Positions 16,355 to 26,655 of a stretch of DNA of 64,000 nt are shown piece by piece. A program made the translations under genes and the position numbers. Location of the stretch: assembly GCF_028369105.1 (NCBI RefSeq), contig NZ_JAQNDO010000001.1, positions 12,618,501 to 12,682,500 on the forward strand. The letters are read 5' to 3'. Origin of the DNA: Polyangium mundeleinium. Lineage in GTDB: Bacteria; Myxococcota_A; Polyangia; Polyangiales; Polyangiaceae. The notes beneath the pieces were generated by a model, which saw only the letters and a program-made list of their open reading frames with translations, ran no database searches and was not told the DNA's origin. The first letter of the stretch is position 1; every line of letters begins with the position of its first letter.

Positions 16355-18250
16355 ATGCCCGCGCCCCCTCCGAGACTCTTCCTCCTCGCGGCGGCGCTCG
16401 TCTCGGCCTGCGTCGCACAGACGCCCGCGCCGCGCGACGACGCCGCGCCCCCTCCCCCCTCCGCGACGGCCGCCTCCACGACCGCCTCCACGACCGCGCC
16501 CGTGGCCGTCGTCCCCGCGACGTCAGCCTCCGCGAGCGCGCCCGCGCCCGCGCCCGACCCCTACCCGGCCCCACCGCCGCCCGATCCGCCTGTCGCCCTT
16601 CGACCGGGCGGCAAGCGCGCCGTGCAGGGCGAGGCCGGTCTCGTCACCTCCGTCGAGAAAAACGCCACGCGCATCGGCGCGACCGTCCTGCGCCGCGGCG
16701 GCAACGCCGTCGACGCTGCGGTGGCCGTCGCCTACGCGCTCGCCGTCACGCATCCCTCGGCCGGGAACATCGGCGGCGGCGGCGTGATGATGATCCGCCT
16801 GAAGAGCGGCGAGACCCACTTCGTCGACTTCCGCGAGACCGCGCCCGCTGCCGGCGCCACGACCGAAAAGGTGCTCGCGATGCTCGATCACGACGGCGGC
16901 ATCGGCCTCCGCTCGGCGGGGGTCCCGGGCACCGTCGCGGGTTTGTCCCTCGCGCTCGAACGCTTCGGCACGCGCCCGCTCGCCGAGCTCCTCGCGCCCG
17001 CCATCGAGCTCGCGAAAAAAGGACACGCGCTCGGCCCGCGGCAAGCGCTCACGCTCGCGTGGGCGTGGAACAAACTCGAGCACGACCCCGCCGCCCGCGC
17101 GATCTGGGGCAAAGGCAAAAAGCCGCTCGCCGAAGGCGAACGCGTGCGCCAGCCCGACCTCGCGCGCACGCTGGAGTCGATCGCAAAGGAAGGCCCACGC
17201 GCCTTCTACGAAGGATTTTTCGCCCGCACGATCGATGCGTGGATGAAGAAGGGCGGCGGGTACGTGACGGCCAAGGACATGGCCGACTACCACGCGAAGC
17301 TACGCGCGCCGCTGCGCTTCTCGTACCGAGGTTTTTCGGTGGAGACCGCCCCGCCGCCGTCGATGGGGGGCGTCGCGTTCGCGCAGATCATGCTCTCGCT
17401 CGAGCGCGCGCGGGTGTACGAGCAGAAGCCTGGCTCGGCCGACGCGCTGCACCTCTTCGTCGAGGCCGCGCGGCGCGCCTACGCCGATCGCCGCATCGTC
17501 GCGTCCGATCCGGACTTCGGGCCGAAGGACCTCGACACGAAGCTCCAAGCGCTCCTCTCCGGCGCGCACCTCGCGACGCGCAAGCCCGCGATCGACCCGG
17601 CGCGCGCCACGCCCTCGGCCACGCTCGCGGCGGCAATGCCCGAGGCCGCGCAGGAGTCGCCCGAGACCACGCACTTCTCGATCGTCGACGCCGAGGGCAA
17701 CGCTGTCGCTTGCACGTACACGCTCTCGGCTGGGTTCGGCGCGAAGGTCGTCGTGCCCGGCACGGGCGTCCTGCTCGGCAACGCGCTCGGCGGCTTCTCG
17801 AAGGACGGCCCGAACGTCGTCGCGCCGGGCAAACGCATGGCGACCTCGATGTCGCCGACCCTCGTCACGCAAGGGGGACGCCTCGCGCTCGTGCTCGGCT
17901 CGCCGGGCGGCGACACGATCCCGAACACCGTGGCCCAGGTCTTCAGGAACCTCGTCGACTGGGGCATGACGATCGACGAGGCCATCACGAGCGGCCGCCT
18001 GCACCACCAGTTCCAACCGGACAAACTGCGTGTGGAGAAGCAACGCCCGCCGCCGCGGGAGGTGCTCGCCGAGCTCGCGCGGCGCGGCCACACGATCGAG
18101 CAGAGCAACCTCACGCAAGGCGACGCGAACGACATCCTCGTCGACCCGCAGACGGGCATCGCCTACGGCTTCGCCGATCCCCGCGAGGGAGGCACGGCCG
18201 AGGGAGTCTCCCGGGCCGAGGTGGAAAAGGCGAAAAGCGCCCGTCCCTAA
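16355..18250 (+). CDS. ggt: Gamma-glutamyltransferase (lipoprotein form)
   Basis: This is 631 residues. A lipoprotein signal ends at VSACVA, then comes an Ala/Pro/Thr linker to about residue 85. The enzyme region then has NATRIGATVLRRGGNAVDAA, typical of the large subunit. The autoprocessing and catalytic Thr is the first Thr of TTHFS near residue 438, followed by DAEGNAVACTYTL. GSPGGDTIPNTV near the end belongs to the small subunit. It would cleave glutathione or other gamma-glutamyl compounds outside the cytoplasm. The stop TAA shares CTAA with the stop of the convergent universal stress gene. Confidence 0.93.
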   Translation: MPAPPPRLFLLAAALVSACVAQTPAPRDDAAPPPPSATAASTTASTTAPVAVVPATSASASAPAPAPDPYPAPPPPDPPVALRPGGKRAVQGEAGLVTSVEKNATRIGATVLRRGGNAVDAAVAVAYALAVTHPSAGNIGGGGVMMIRLKSGETHFVDFRETAPAAGATTEKVLAMLDHDGGIGLRSAGVPGTVAGLSLALERFGTRPLAELLAPAIELAKKGHALGPRQALTLAWAWNKLEHDPAARAIWGKGKKPLAEGERVRQPDLARTLESIAKEGPRAFYEGFFARTIDAWMKKGGGYVTAKDMADYHAKLRAPLRFSYRGFSVETAPPPSMGGVAFAQIMLSLERARVYEQKPGSADALHLFVEAARRAYADRRIVASDPDFGPKDLDTKLQALLSGAHLATRKPAIDPARATPSATLAAAMPEAAQESPETTHFSIVDAEGNAVACTYTLSAGFGAKVVVPGTGVLLGNALGGFSKDGPNVVAPGKRMATSMSPTLVTQGGRLALVLGSPGGDTIPNTVAQVFRNLVDWGMTIDEAITSGRLHHQFQPDKLRVEKQRPPPREVLAELARRGHTIEQSNLTQGDANDILVDPQTGIAYGFADPREGGTAEGVSRAEVEKAKSARP

Positions 18251-18888
18251 CGAAGACGCGGATCGTATTGGTCGACGCCCGGGTCGTCCTCGTCGCGCTT
18301 CGGGCGGACGATCACGACGGGGCACGGCGCATTGCGCGCGATTCGATCGGCGAGCGGGCCGCCGAAGAGGCGTTCGAGCCGGCTCGGCGGATGGCTCGCC
18401 ACCACGATCAGGTCGGCGCCGATCTCGTGCGCCAGGTTCACGATGGCCTTGTCCGGCCGTCCGTCGCGATAATGCATGGCCATGAGCCGCGCTTGCCCGC
18501 CCGCGGAGCGATGTTCGAGCACTTTCAAAGGCGGCAGCTTTGCCTCGCTCGCGTGGGAGGTCGACACCCGCGGCGTGGCCACGTCCTTGATTCGCGGCGC
18601 CATGCCACGCGCCCCGATCACCACGGCGTGAATCTCGGTCTCTTCGCCCCGCAGCTCCGCCAGATCAAAAGCAAACCGCCAGGCCCGGCCGCCGGGCTCC
18701 GAGAGGTCGAGCCCCACGAGCACGATGTACGGGTCCTTTTTTCGCTCCGCCGGCGGCGTGATCCTGCGGACCGCCGAATCCGGCGGGGGAACCGAGACGG
18801 CGCGCAGCCTCGGCTGCGTCGTTTCCTCGGTGTCCTGGGCGGGCGAATCGGGGCCGGGCTCTACCGTGGACGGAGCTAATGCGACCAT
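18247..18888 (-). CDS. Universal stress protein (UspA-like)
   Basis: This is 213 residues. A disordered Pro/Thr-rich N-terminus of about 45 residues is followed by one Usp domain beginning YIVLVGLDLSEPGGRAW. The C-terminal half has GADLIVVASHPPSRLERLF and a final CPVVIVRPKR strand. The classic ATP motif (G-2x-G-9x-G-S/T) is not intact, so it may not bind ATP. A clear ribosome site is missing before the ATG at 18888. It converges on ggt and shares the stop tetranucleotide with it. Confidence 0.85.
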   Translation of the reverse strand: MVALAPSTVEPGPDSPAQDTEETTQPRLRAVSVPPPDSAVRRITPPAERKKDPYIVLVGLDLSEPGGRAWRFAFDLAELRGEETEIHAVVIGARGMAPRIKDVATPRVSTSHASEAKLPPLKVLEHRSAGGQARLMAMHYRDGRPDKAIVNLAHEIGADLIVVASHPPSRLERLFGGPLADRIARNAPCPVVIVRPKRDEDDPGVDQYDPRLR

Positions 18889-19153
18889 TGCCAGCGAATG
18901 TTTGGATCGCGTCGCGTGGTCGCAAGCCCCTTCGCTGCTTCTTCGAGCGGAAGCATTTCAAAGCGGGCGCGCGGCGCGCCCGGACGGGCTCGGCCGCCAG
19001 GAACGGGCGCGGGCGGCCTCAGCGCAGGAATGCAATGGCGAGGCCGACCGAGGCGGGAATGCGGCCGGTCCGACCGAGCCCGACAGGGCGGCGCGCCGGC
19101 GAGCGCGCGGAGGCAAACCGTCGAAATGCCTCGCGGCGTCGCGCGCCTTCCGC

Positions 19154-20107
19154 TCAGAACACCCCGCGCACCATGACCGAGCTCGGCCCGACGAAGACCT
19201 CGGGCACGTACGTCACCTCGAGCTGGCGCTTGATCTTCTGGTTGCCGATGACGCCCATCGCGATGCCACCCCCGAACATCAATGCGCCGAGGGTCGTCAC
19301 GCCCCACGCGACCGGCGCGCCTCTCGTGGCTTCGAGCCCGACGAGCCCGCCGATCGTGACGAACCCACCCGTAATGCCGATGAGGATGCCGCCGACGAGC
19401 ATGCCCGTGCTGCGACGGACCGTGGCGACCCGATATTTGGGTTTGTCCCCCTGGCCCGGCGTCGGCTGCGCCTGCACGATCTGCTCGGGCGTCGGCGGCG
19501 GCACGTCGGTCGCGTCGAGCGTGACCTCGTCCGTGCCTTTCTCCTTCGATTCGACGCTCGCCTCTTTGAGCACGTCCTTGCCGCGCCGGAGCGACACCAC
19601 GTGTTTGCCCGGGTCGACCGGCAGCGGCACGCCGAACGAGGCCGGTTCGAGCTTGATCTCGTCGCGATACACGCTAAGCCCCTCGATGCTGCCCTTTACC
19701 TGCACCGTCAATTGCGGCAGGCGCGGATCGAGCGCTTTTTGCCGGCGCGCGGCGAGCTCGGCCCGAGGCGCGTCGCCCTCGCGCTTGGCCTGGTCCCGCG
19801 CCTCGCCCCAGGCGCCCCAGGCGGTCGCGAGCCGCCCCTGCTTTTCGAGACAATCGGCCCAATTCAGCTTCGTACCGACGGCCGGATCGAGCTTGTAACT
19901 CGCGTCGAATTTGGGGCAGGCCTCGTCGTAGTTTTTCTTCTCCATCAGGCCCTTGGCCACGCGGAACAGGGCCTCGGCCGCGGCCGGATCATTGGCGAGC
20001 GCCGGGGCCTGGGCCAGCAAGACCGCTGCGCCGAGGAGCGCGGGGGCGACGAATCGCAGAGAGCGCCGCGGCTCGACGTCAGCGGCGACCGGACATGAGT
20101 TCGTCAT
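19154..20107 (-). CDS. TPR/PEGA-like exported protein with two C-terminal membrane segments
   Basis: This is 317 residues from the ATG at 20107, which overlaps the 3' end of the kinase gene by 29 bp. An N-terminal hydrophobic signal (FVAPALLGAAVLLAQAPALA) is followed by a TPR-like region (ALFRVAKGLMEKKNYDEACP), a beta-rich PEGA-like domain (LTVQVKGSIEGLSVYRDE...VDPGKHVVSLRRG), and two Gly-rich hydrophobic helices near residues 235-290. Such proteins often follow Ser/Thr kinase genes in myxobacteria. It is probably a periplasm-facing membrane partner of the kinase, which is inferred from linkage. Confidence 0.82.
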   Translation of the reverse strand: MTNSCPVAADVEPRRSLRFVAPALLGAAVLLAQAPALANDPAAAEALFRVAKGLMEKKNYDEACPKFDASYKLDPAVGTKLNWADCLEKQGRLATAWGAWGEARDQAKREGDAPRAELAARRQKALDPRLPQLTVQVKGSIEGLSVYRDEIKLEPASFGVPLPVDPGKHVVSLRRGKDVLKEASVESKEKGTDEVTLDATDVPPPTPEQIVQAQPTPGQGDKPKYRVATVRRSTGMLVGGILIGITGGFVTIGGLVGLEATRGAPVAWGVTTLGALMFGGGIAMGVIGNQKIKRQLEVTYVPEVFVGPSSVMVRGVF

Positions 20108-21617
20108 CGTTCGGCTTCTTTTTGTTGGTTGCAGGCGGAGGCGGCGGCGGCGGCTTGCGGCCCGAAGGGGTGGTCTGCGTGGGCGCGGCGGGCTTCGCGG
20201 AGGCAACGGGCGGCGCGACCGCGGGTTCGACCGAGGCTGCTGCGGCAGGCTCGACGTTCACCGGCGGATCGGCGGCCACGGGGGCCTTCGGCGTCGGCGT
20301 CGGCAGGGGCAAGGGCGCGGCCTCGGTGGCGGCGGCCGCGGCGGGCTTCGGATCCTTGGCGTCGCCCTTCGCGCCGAAGATCACGGCCGCGCCGACGATC
20401 CCGAGCAGCACAATGGCGATCGCCGCGAACATCGGGGCCTTGCTGCTGCCCGATGGATTCGGCGTCTGGCCCGTTTGCGCGAGTGGAACGGCCGTCGAGG
20501 CGGCGAGCACGGTCGCGCCCATGGCCGTCTGCGGCGAGATGCCTCCTCCCCCCATCGGGCTCAGGGCCATCGGGTTCTGCGGCTGCGGCGTACTCGCGAA
20601 GGCGGGCCGCGCGGCCGCAGCACTCTGCGCCATCGGCATCGGCGCGCCGACGACCGTGTTCTTCGGCGCCCCCTCGCCGGCCTGCGCCTTCTGCAGGATC
20701 TCCGTCACTTCGAGCACGAGCGCGGGCCCCTCGGCGATGCCGAGCGCGGCGGCGAGCTCCGTGATCGCCTCGCCGGCCGTGCGGAAGCGCTGTGAGGCGT
20801 CGCGACTGCAACAGCGCAAGAACCATGCGTCGAACCTCGGGCCGAACGAGCTTCCTTTTTGCGAAGGCGGCGGGATCGGGTCGACCACGATTTGCACGAC
20901 GAGATCGCTGATCGTCTCGGCTTGCCAGTAATCGAAGCCGAGGAGGAGCCGCGCGGCGATGAGCCCGATCGCCCATACGTCCGTATGGGGTCCAATGAGC
21001 TGCGCCTGGGCCCGCGCCTGCTCGGGCGCCATGTAGAGCGGCGTGCCGAAGATGGCGCCGGTCTTCGTCTTCGAGTGCGCGCCCATCGAGCTCGCCGCGC
21101 CGCCCGTGAGCTTCGCGATGCCGAAGTCGAGCAGCTTCACGCACGGCGTGCCGTCCTCGCGGACCGAGAGGAAGATGTTCTCCGGCTTGAGATCGCGGTG
21201 CACGATGCCGATCGCGTGGGCCTTGTCGAGCGCGCGCGCGGCCTGCCGCAGGTAGAGCACGACCTCCTTCGGGTGCATCCTTCCGCGCGCCTCCGCCTCG
21301 CCGGCGAGGTCTCGCCCGCGGAGGAACTCCATCACGAGGAACGGCGCGCCGGAGAGCTCCGGCGCGACGTCGGCGTCGGTCACGCGCACGATGTGGTCGC
21401 TGTCGATGCGCGCCGGCGCGCGCGCCTCGGTGCGGAACCGCTCGATCGTGCTCGGATCGGAGAGCGTCTCGTTGTGCAGCACCTTCAGCGCGAGGCGCTC
21501 GTCGGTGTGGACGTGCTGCACGAGATAGACGGCCCCCACGCCGCCCTCGCCGAGCTGCTTGACGATGCGGTAGCGGCCGGCGATCACGAGGCCGGGATGG
21601 AGTTTCTCGGTGCTCAT
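20079..21617 (-). CDS. Hanks-type serine/threonine protein kinase, single-pass membrane
   Basis: This is 512 residues. The N-terminal kinase domain has LGEGGVGAVYLV as the glycine loop, HRDLKPENIF near residue 138, DFGIAK near 164 and GTPLYMAPEQ near 190, so it should be catalytically active. A long Ala/Pro/Gly linker leads to one transmembrane helix near 385-407 (AIAIVLLGIVGAAVIF) and a Pro/Ala-rich C-terminal tail. The sensing part would lie outside the cytoplasm. It overlaps the downstream TPR/PEGA gene by 29 bp, so the two form an operon, and it is divergent from purB (131 bp between starts). Confidence 0.95.
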   Translation of the reverse strand: MSTEKLHPGLVIAGRYRIVKQLGEGGVGAVYLVQHVHTDERLALKVLHNETLSDPSTIERFRTEARAPARIDSDHIVRVTDADVAPELSGAPFLVMEFLRGRDLAGEAEARGRMHPKEVVLYLRQAARALDKAHAIGIVHRDLKPENIFLSVREDGTPCVKLLDFGIAKLTGGAASSMGAHSKTKTGAIFGTPLYMAPEQARAQAQLIGPHTDVWAIGLIAARLLLGFDYWQAETISDLVVQIVVDPIPPPSQKGSSFGPRFDAWFLRCCSRDASQRFRTAGEAITELAAALGIAEGPALVLEVTEILQKAQAGEGAPKNTVVGAPMPMAQSAAAARPAFASTPQPQNPMALSPMGGGGISPQTAMGATVLAASTAVPLAQTGQTPNPSGSSKAPMFAAIAIVLLGIVGAAVIFGAKGDAKDPKPAAAAATEAAPLPLPTPTPKAPVAADPPVNVEPAAAASVEPAVAPPVASAKPAAPTQTTPSGRKPPPPPPPATNKKKPNDDELMSGRR

Positions 21618-21748
21618 GGAGCGAGGGCCCCCCGAAAAGTACGAGCCGAGCCTAGCACGGCCCGGCCGAGCCCGTCGCCTTTCCTGCCGCGCCGCTCGGG
21701 CCCGGCCCGCTTGACGGCGCGCGCGACTTCTCCCAGCTTTCGCCGCGA

Positions 21749-23050
<1,302 letters not shown>

Positions 23051-23068
23051 TCCCGGGAACGGCGCGCG

Positions 23069-23548
23069 CTACCGATACGGCGATCCCATCCCGATCCGCA
23101 GATCACACTGAAACAGCTCGTAATGCACGGTCACGGCGAGCGCTCGGCCCGCCGCGAAGTGCACGTACACGCCGGGCCACGAGCTCGCCCAGGCCTCGTC
23201 GAGCGTGCGCACCACGAGCGTCACGGCCGGGAACCCGGCGCGCCGATCGAACCGCACGCACACGAGCGCCTCGACGCCGGCCGCGAGCCATTCGAGACAG
23301 CCGCGCGTCTCCCGCGGCGACAGCCGATCCTGGCGGAGCCATTTTTCGAAGTCGACAGGCCTGCCCTTCCCTTCGAGCGCCTGCCGAAAGGCAACACTCC
23401 GGTCTGGCTCGACGAATTCCTCCGCGAGGCGCGCCGCGTGCGCCTCGGTGGCCCGTGGCCCGAGCGTGCGCAGATCGACCCGGAGGGCACGCAGGCGCGC
23501 GAGCTGCTCCCGGAACGTATCGCGGAGGAAGCGCTCATCGGGACGCAC
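23069..23548 (-). CDS. Hypothetical protein coupled to the HExxH gene
   Basis: This is 159 residues starting at a GTG with GAGGAG 7 nt upstream. That site overlaps the stop of the preceding gene (gap 11 bp), so the two form an operon. It is Arg/Leu-rich, with a helical first half and a beta-rich second half (VCVRFDRRAGFPAVTLVVRT, WPGVYVHFAAG). No signal peptide is seen and I do not recognise a family. Its constant companion may be the HExxH enzyme, so it could be a partner or a substrate-recognition protein; that is inference. Confidence 0.72.
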   Translation of the reverse strand: MRPDERFLRDTFREQLARLRALRVDLRTLGPRATEAHAARLAEEFVEPDRSVAFRQALEGKGRPVDFEKWLRQDRLSPRETRGCLEWLAAGVEALVCVRFDRRAGFPAVTLVVRTLDEAWASSWPGVYVHFAAGRALAVTVHYELFQCDLRIGMGSPYR

Positions 23549-23559
23549 GCGGGCGCTCC

Positions 23560-24870
23560 TCAGGCATCCATGGTCTTGTAGTGATCGTGCCAGCGCTGAA
23601 TCTCATCCAGCACTGCCTTCCCCACGCGCGTCGGTTCTCCGTTCCCGAGGACCACCTCCGCGCCCTCGGCGTTGATCTGCCGGATGCGCGCGAATCGCTC
23701 GGAAAAACCGGGCGCCTTCGCGAGCGGGTGCCCCGCCTCGATCATGCGCTCGTAGAGCCGCGCGACGGGCAAAAACGCGTGGACCGCGAGCAGCACACCG
23801 TGGAGCGGCCGCGGGTCGGGCCGCACGGGCGAGGTGTAGAGCGGGGAGAACGCGTTTTCGAGGACCGCATCGATCTCGAAGAGCGCGTTGATCTTGTTGT
23901 GCGAAAACTCGTGGATGACGGCCTCCGCCATCGTCATGAGGCTCGGGTGCAGGGACATGTAGATCGTCCCGATCGCCTCCTGGTACGACGCGGAGAGGTG
24001 CTTTTCGTCGTGGTATCCGACGGGCACGATCTGCTGCACGAAGAGCTCGATCTCGCCCCGCAGGTCCGGCAGGTGCTCCTTTACGAGATCGAGCGCCGCG
24101 GAGAGCGACCGCGTCCATTCCGACACGTCCTTGCCGCCGAGGTCGATCGCATTGCCCTCCTTGTCGGGGTGCGCCTCCACCATGGCGAGCGGATTCGTGT
24201 CGGCGAGCGTGAGCACCGTGCTCCCGTCGATCGGGAAAAACGGCCGCGACACGTTCACGCCGTCGCGCGTCTCGGAATACCCTGGCGGCGCGGCCTCCAG
24301 CGCCTGAAGGCTCAGCGTTTTGACGCCCTCCGCGCGCTCGACGACGATCTTTCCTTCGTTCTCGAACACGACGGCGCGCGTATCCTCGGGCAAACCAATC
24401 GAAATGCCCGCCGTGGTGGAGACGAGCTGCTTCGGAGGTGCTTTCTGCCGAATGGCCCGCGGGAGCGCGGAGGCGCGCGCGAGGTGCAAAAGGAAAACCC
24501 CCACGAGCTCGCGGACCCACGCCTCGGCATCGGCGCGCGGGGTTCGCAGACATCGGACGAGCGTCCCCATCGCCGTGCGCCGCAGGACGCTCGGCAGCGC
24601 GCCGACGTTTTTCCGTGCGACCTCCCGCACGAGCGCCTGGAAGACCGCGAGATCGGCGCGCGCCTCGGGCGAGAGCGCGAGCCCCTGTCCGACGCCGAGC
24701 AGCTCGGGCACGAGACGACCGAGCGCGCGCGAGAGGACGCCTTTGGCCGTCTCCGAGCCTGGCGCGGGGATCGTGAGATCCGCGGGCGGATCGAGCGGGC
24801 GCGTGGCGAGGGCGGGAGGCACGGCGCCATTGTGGGCGAGGAGGGTGCGAGGCGACAAGCGAGAAGGCAT
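23560..24870 (-). CDS. HExxH-motif protein of the peptide beta-hydroxylase (TIGR04267-like) family
   Basis: This is 436 residues. Near residue 320 it has VIHEFSHNKINALFEID, followed about 25 residues later by YTSPVRPDPRPLHGVLLAVHAFLPVARLY. This two-part pattern is characteristic of the HEXXH motif family linked to ribosomally made peptide modification, some members of which act as alpha-ketoglutarate-independent-looking Fe/His-type peptide beta-hydroxylases. Whether this one is a hydroxylase or protease is not shown by sequence. An N-terminal helical region of about 150 residues precedes a beta-rich middle. The start at 24870 lacks a strong ribosome site. The downstream 159-residue gene is co-transcribed. 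No radical-SAM or precursor gene is visible nearby. Confidence 0.78.
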   Translation of the reverse strand: MPSRLSPRTLLAHNGAVPPALATRPLDPPADLTIPAPGSETAKGVLSRALGRLVPELLGVGQGLALSPEARADLAVFQALVREVARKNVGALPSVLRRTAMGTLVRCLRTPRADAEAWVRELVGVFLLHLARASALPRAIRQKAPPKQLVSTTAGISIGLPEDTRAVVFENEGKIVVERAEGVKTLSLQALEAAPPGYSETRDGVNVSRPFFPIDGSTVLTLADTNPLAMVEAHPDKEGNAIDLGGKDVSEWTRSLSAALDLVKEHLPDLRGEIELFVQQIVPVGYHDEKHLSASYQEAIGTIYMSLHPSLMTMAEAVIHEFSHNKINALFEIDAVLENAFSPLYTSPVRPDPRPLHGVLLAVHAFLPVARLYERMIEAGHPLAKAPGFSERFARIRQINAEGAEVVLGNGEPTRVGKAVLDEIQRWHDHYKTMDA

Positions 24871-24918
24871 GCGGCGCGCCGCTTCATTCCGCGGCGGCGG
24901 CGTGGTACGCAGAAACGC

Positions 24919-25551
24919 ATGGCCGGCTGGTCCATCGGGAAACATCGCCTGGAGGTGGACGTCCGCGCGCCTTTCCTGACGATCCTCCTCGACGAGGAGA
25001 AGATGCTCGAACATGTGATCCCGACGCATCTGCTCGGCGATTACCCGCTCGTGGTCGGCAAACGCAAGGTCATGCTCAGGCGCGTGCGCAACCTCGACGT
25101 CGCGCGGAGCGAGGTCTGGATCGACGGCGTGAAGGTGCCGCCCTCGGAGGACCCGATCCCGCGGCGCAAGCCGCCGATGGACGGCGTGTGCGAGGTGCAC
25201 CCGGGCGGCACGGCGGGCTATCGGGAGCCGGGGGCCATGCCCGCGGCGAAGCTCGCCTGCGGCATCTGCCGCGTCGGGCTCTGCAATACGTGCGCCGCCG
25301 TGGACGGCGTACGCTGCAAGTCGTGTTTCGAGCAGGCGACGGCGGAGATGGTGAGGGCCGAGCGCGAATTGCGCATCCAGGGCCCGCTGCTCGGCGTGGC
25401 GCTCGGCGCGCTCGTGTTCATCTTCGGGCTCGCGTTCGACATTCCGCGCATGGCGGGCATCGGCCTCGCGGCGATCGTCCTCGTGGGCATCAACGTGGGC
25501 ATCGGGTACGCGAAGGAACGACGGGAAGCCAAAAACCGGCCCTCCCCTTGA
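24919..25551 (+). CDS. B-box-type zinc-binding membrane protein
   Basis: This is 210 residues. After a beta-rich domain of about 85 residues, a zinc-finger-like block reads CEVHPG...ACGICRVGLCNTCAAVDGVRCKSC, the arrangement of B-box-type zinc-binding domains. The C-terminal region has two hydrophobic helices (LLGVALGALVFIFGLAF and GIGLAAIVLVGINVGI), so it is anchored in the membrane with the zinc domain probably cytoplasmic. It is divergent from the HExxH gene, with 48 bp between starts, so promoters overlap or are very compact. Confidence 0.8.
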   Translation: MAGWSIGKHRLEVDVRAPFLTILLDEEKMLEHVIPTHLLGDYPLVVGKRKVMLRRVRNLDVARSEVWIDGVKVPPSEDPIPRRKPPMDGVCEVHPGGTAGYREPGAMPAAKLACGICRVGLCNTCAAVDGVRCKSCFEQATAEMVRAERELRIQGPLLGVALGALVFIFGLAFDIPRMAGIGLAAIVLVGINVGIGYAKERREAKNRPSP

Positions 25552-25606
25552 TTCCGCGCCCCGCCCCGCGTACGCACCTCCCGATCCGCAATACGCGGGA
25601 GGAAGC

Positions 25607-26653
25607 ATGCGTTACAAGCTCTTGGGTCGTACGGGGATCAAGGTGTCGGAGCTGTGCCTGGGCACGATGAGCTTCGGCGACAGGTGGGGATTCGGGGCGG
25701 ACGAGGCGACGAGCATCGAGGTCGCCGCGGCCTACGCCGAGGCCGGGGGCAATTTCCTCGACACGGCGAACAAGTATCACGAGGGCCATACCGAGGAGAT
25801 CTGCGGCAAGATCATCGCAGGAAACCGCGACCGCTGGGTGCTCGCGACGAAGTTCACGCTCACGACGGCGAACGGTGATCCGAACGCCTCGGGCAATTCG
25901 CGGAAAAACATGATCCAGGCGGTCCACAAGAGCCTCGGCCGGCTCGGGACCGATTACATCGACCTGCTTTGGGTCCACGCCTGGGATTTCACGACGGGCG
26001 TGGAGGAGGTCATGCGCGGCCTCGACGACCTCGTCCGCGCGGGCAAGGTCCTCTCGATCGGCATCTCGGACGCGCCCGCGTGGATCGTCTCGCAAGCGAA
26101 CACCGTGGCGACGTTGCGGGGGCTCTCGCCCTTTGCCGCGCTCCAGATCGAATACAGCCTGATCGAGCGCACGGTGGAGCGGGAGCTCATCCCGATGGCC
26201 GAGGCCTTCGGCATCACGGTGACGCCCTGGGCCCCGCTCGGCGGCGGCGTGCTCACGGGCAAGTATTCACGCGGCAGCGCGCCCGAAGACACGAAGCGCG
26301 CTGCGGGCAACGAGCAACGTCTCTCGCCGAAGAACCTCGCCATTGCGAAGACCGTGGACACGATCGCGGACGAGCTCGGCAAGACCTCGGCGCAGGTCGC
26401 GACGAACTGGGTGCGTCAACGCGGCGCGAACGTCGTGCCCATCGTGGGCGCGCGCAAGGCGTCGCAGATCAAGGACGTGATCGGCTCTCTCGATTTCACG
26501 CTCAATGACGACCAGCTCCGCCGCCTCCACGACGTGAGCCGGATCGAGCTCGGCTTCCCGCACGATTTCCTGGGGAACCCCCGCATCCGCGGCATCGTCT
26601 ACGGCGACCGCGCGAACGACATCGACCTGCCGGCCGTGACGCGCCCGCGCTGA
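25607..26653 (+). CDS. Aldo/keto reductase
   Basis: This is 348 residues with the full NADPH-dependent aldo/keto reductase outline. The tetrad is visible: Asp and Tyr in FLDTANKYHEG (about residues 50-56), Lys in WVLATKFT near 82, and His in DLLWVHAWD near 125. The C-terminal NADP-binding block is IVGARKASQIKDVIGSL. It most resembles the YghZ/YajO type acting on aldehydes or ketones; the substrate is unknown. GGGAGGAAGC precedes the ATG. It converges on a HAD phosphatase gene 2 bp away. Confidence 0.94.
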   Translation: MRYKLLGRTGIKVSELCLGTMSFGDRWGFGADEATSIEVAAAYAEAGGNFLDTANKYHEGHTEEICGKIIAGNRDRWVLATKFTLTTANGDPNASGNSRKNMIQAVHKSLGRLGTDYIDLLWVHAWDFTTGVEEVMRGLDDLVRAGKVLSIGISDAPAWIVSQANTVATLRGLSPFAALQIEYSLIERTVERELIPMAEAFGITVTPWAPLGGGVLTGKYSRGSAPEDTKRAAGNEQRLSPKNLAIAKTVDTIADELGKTSAQVATNWVRQRGANVVPIVGARKASQIKDVIGSLDFTLNDDQLRRLHDVSRIELGFPHDFLGNPRIRGIVYGDRANDIDLPAVTRPR

Positions 26654-26655
26654 AT

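Noticed and set aside
15526-18879. A single 1117-residue open frame on the plus strand
   Set aside because: It runs in another frame through the Cys-rich gene, ggt and the antisense of the stress gene; Arg-rich composition is typical of GC-rich shadows.
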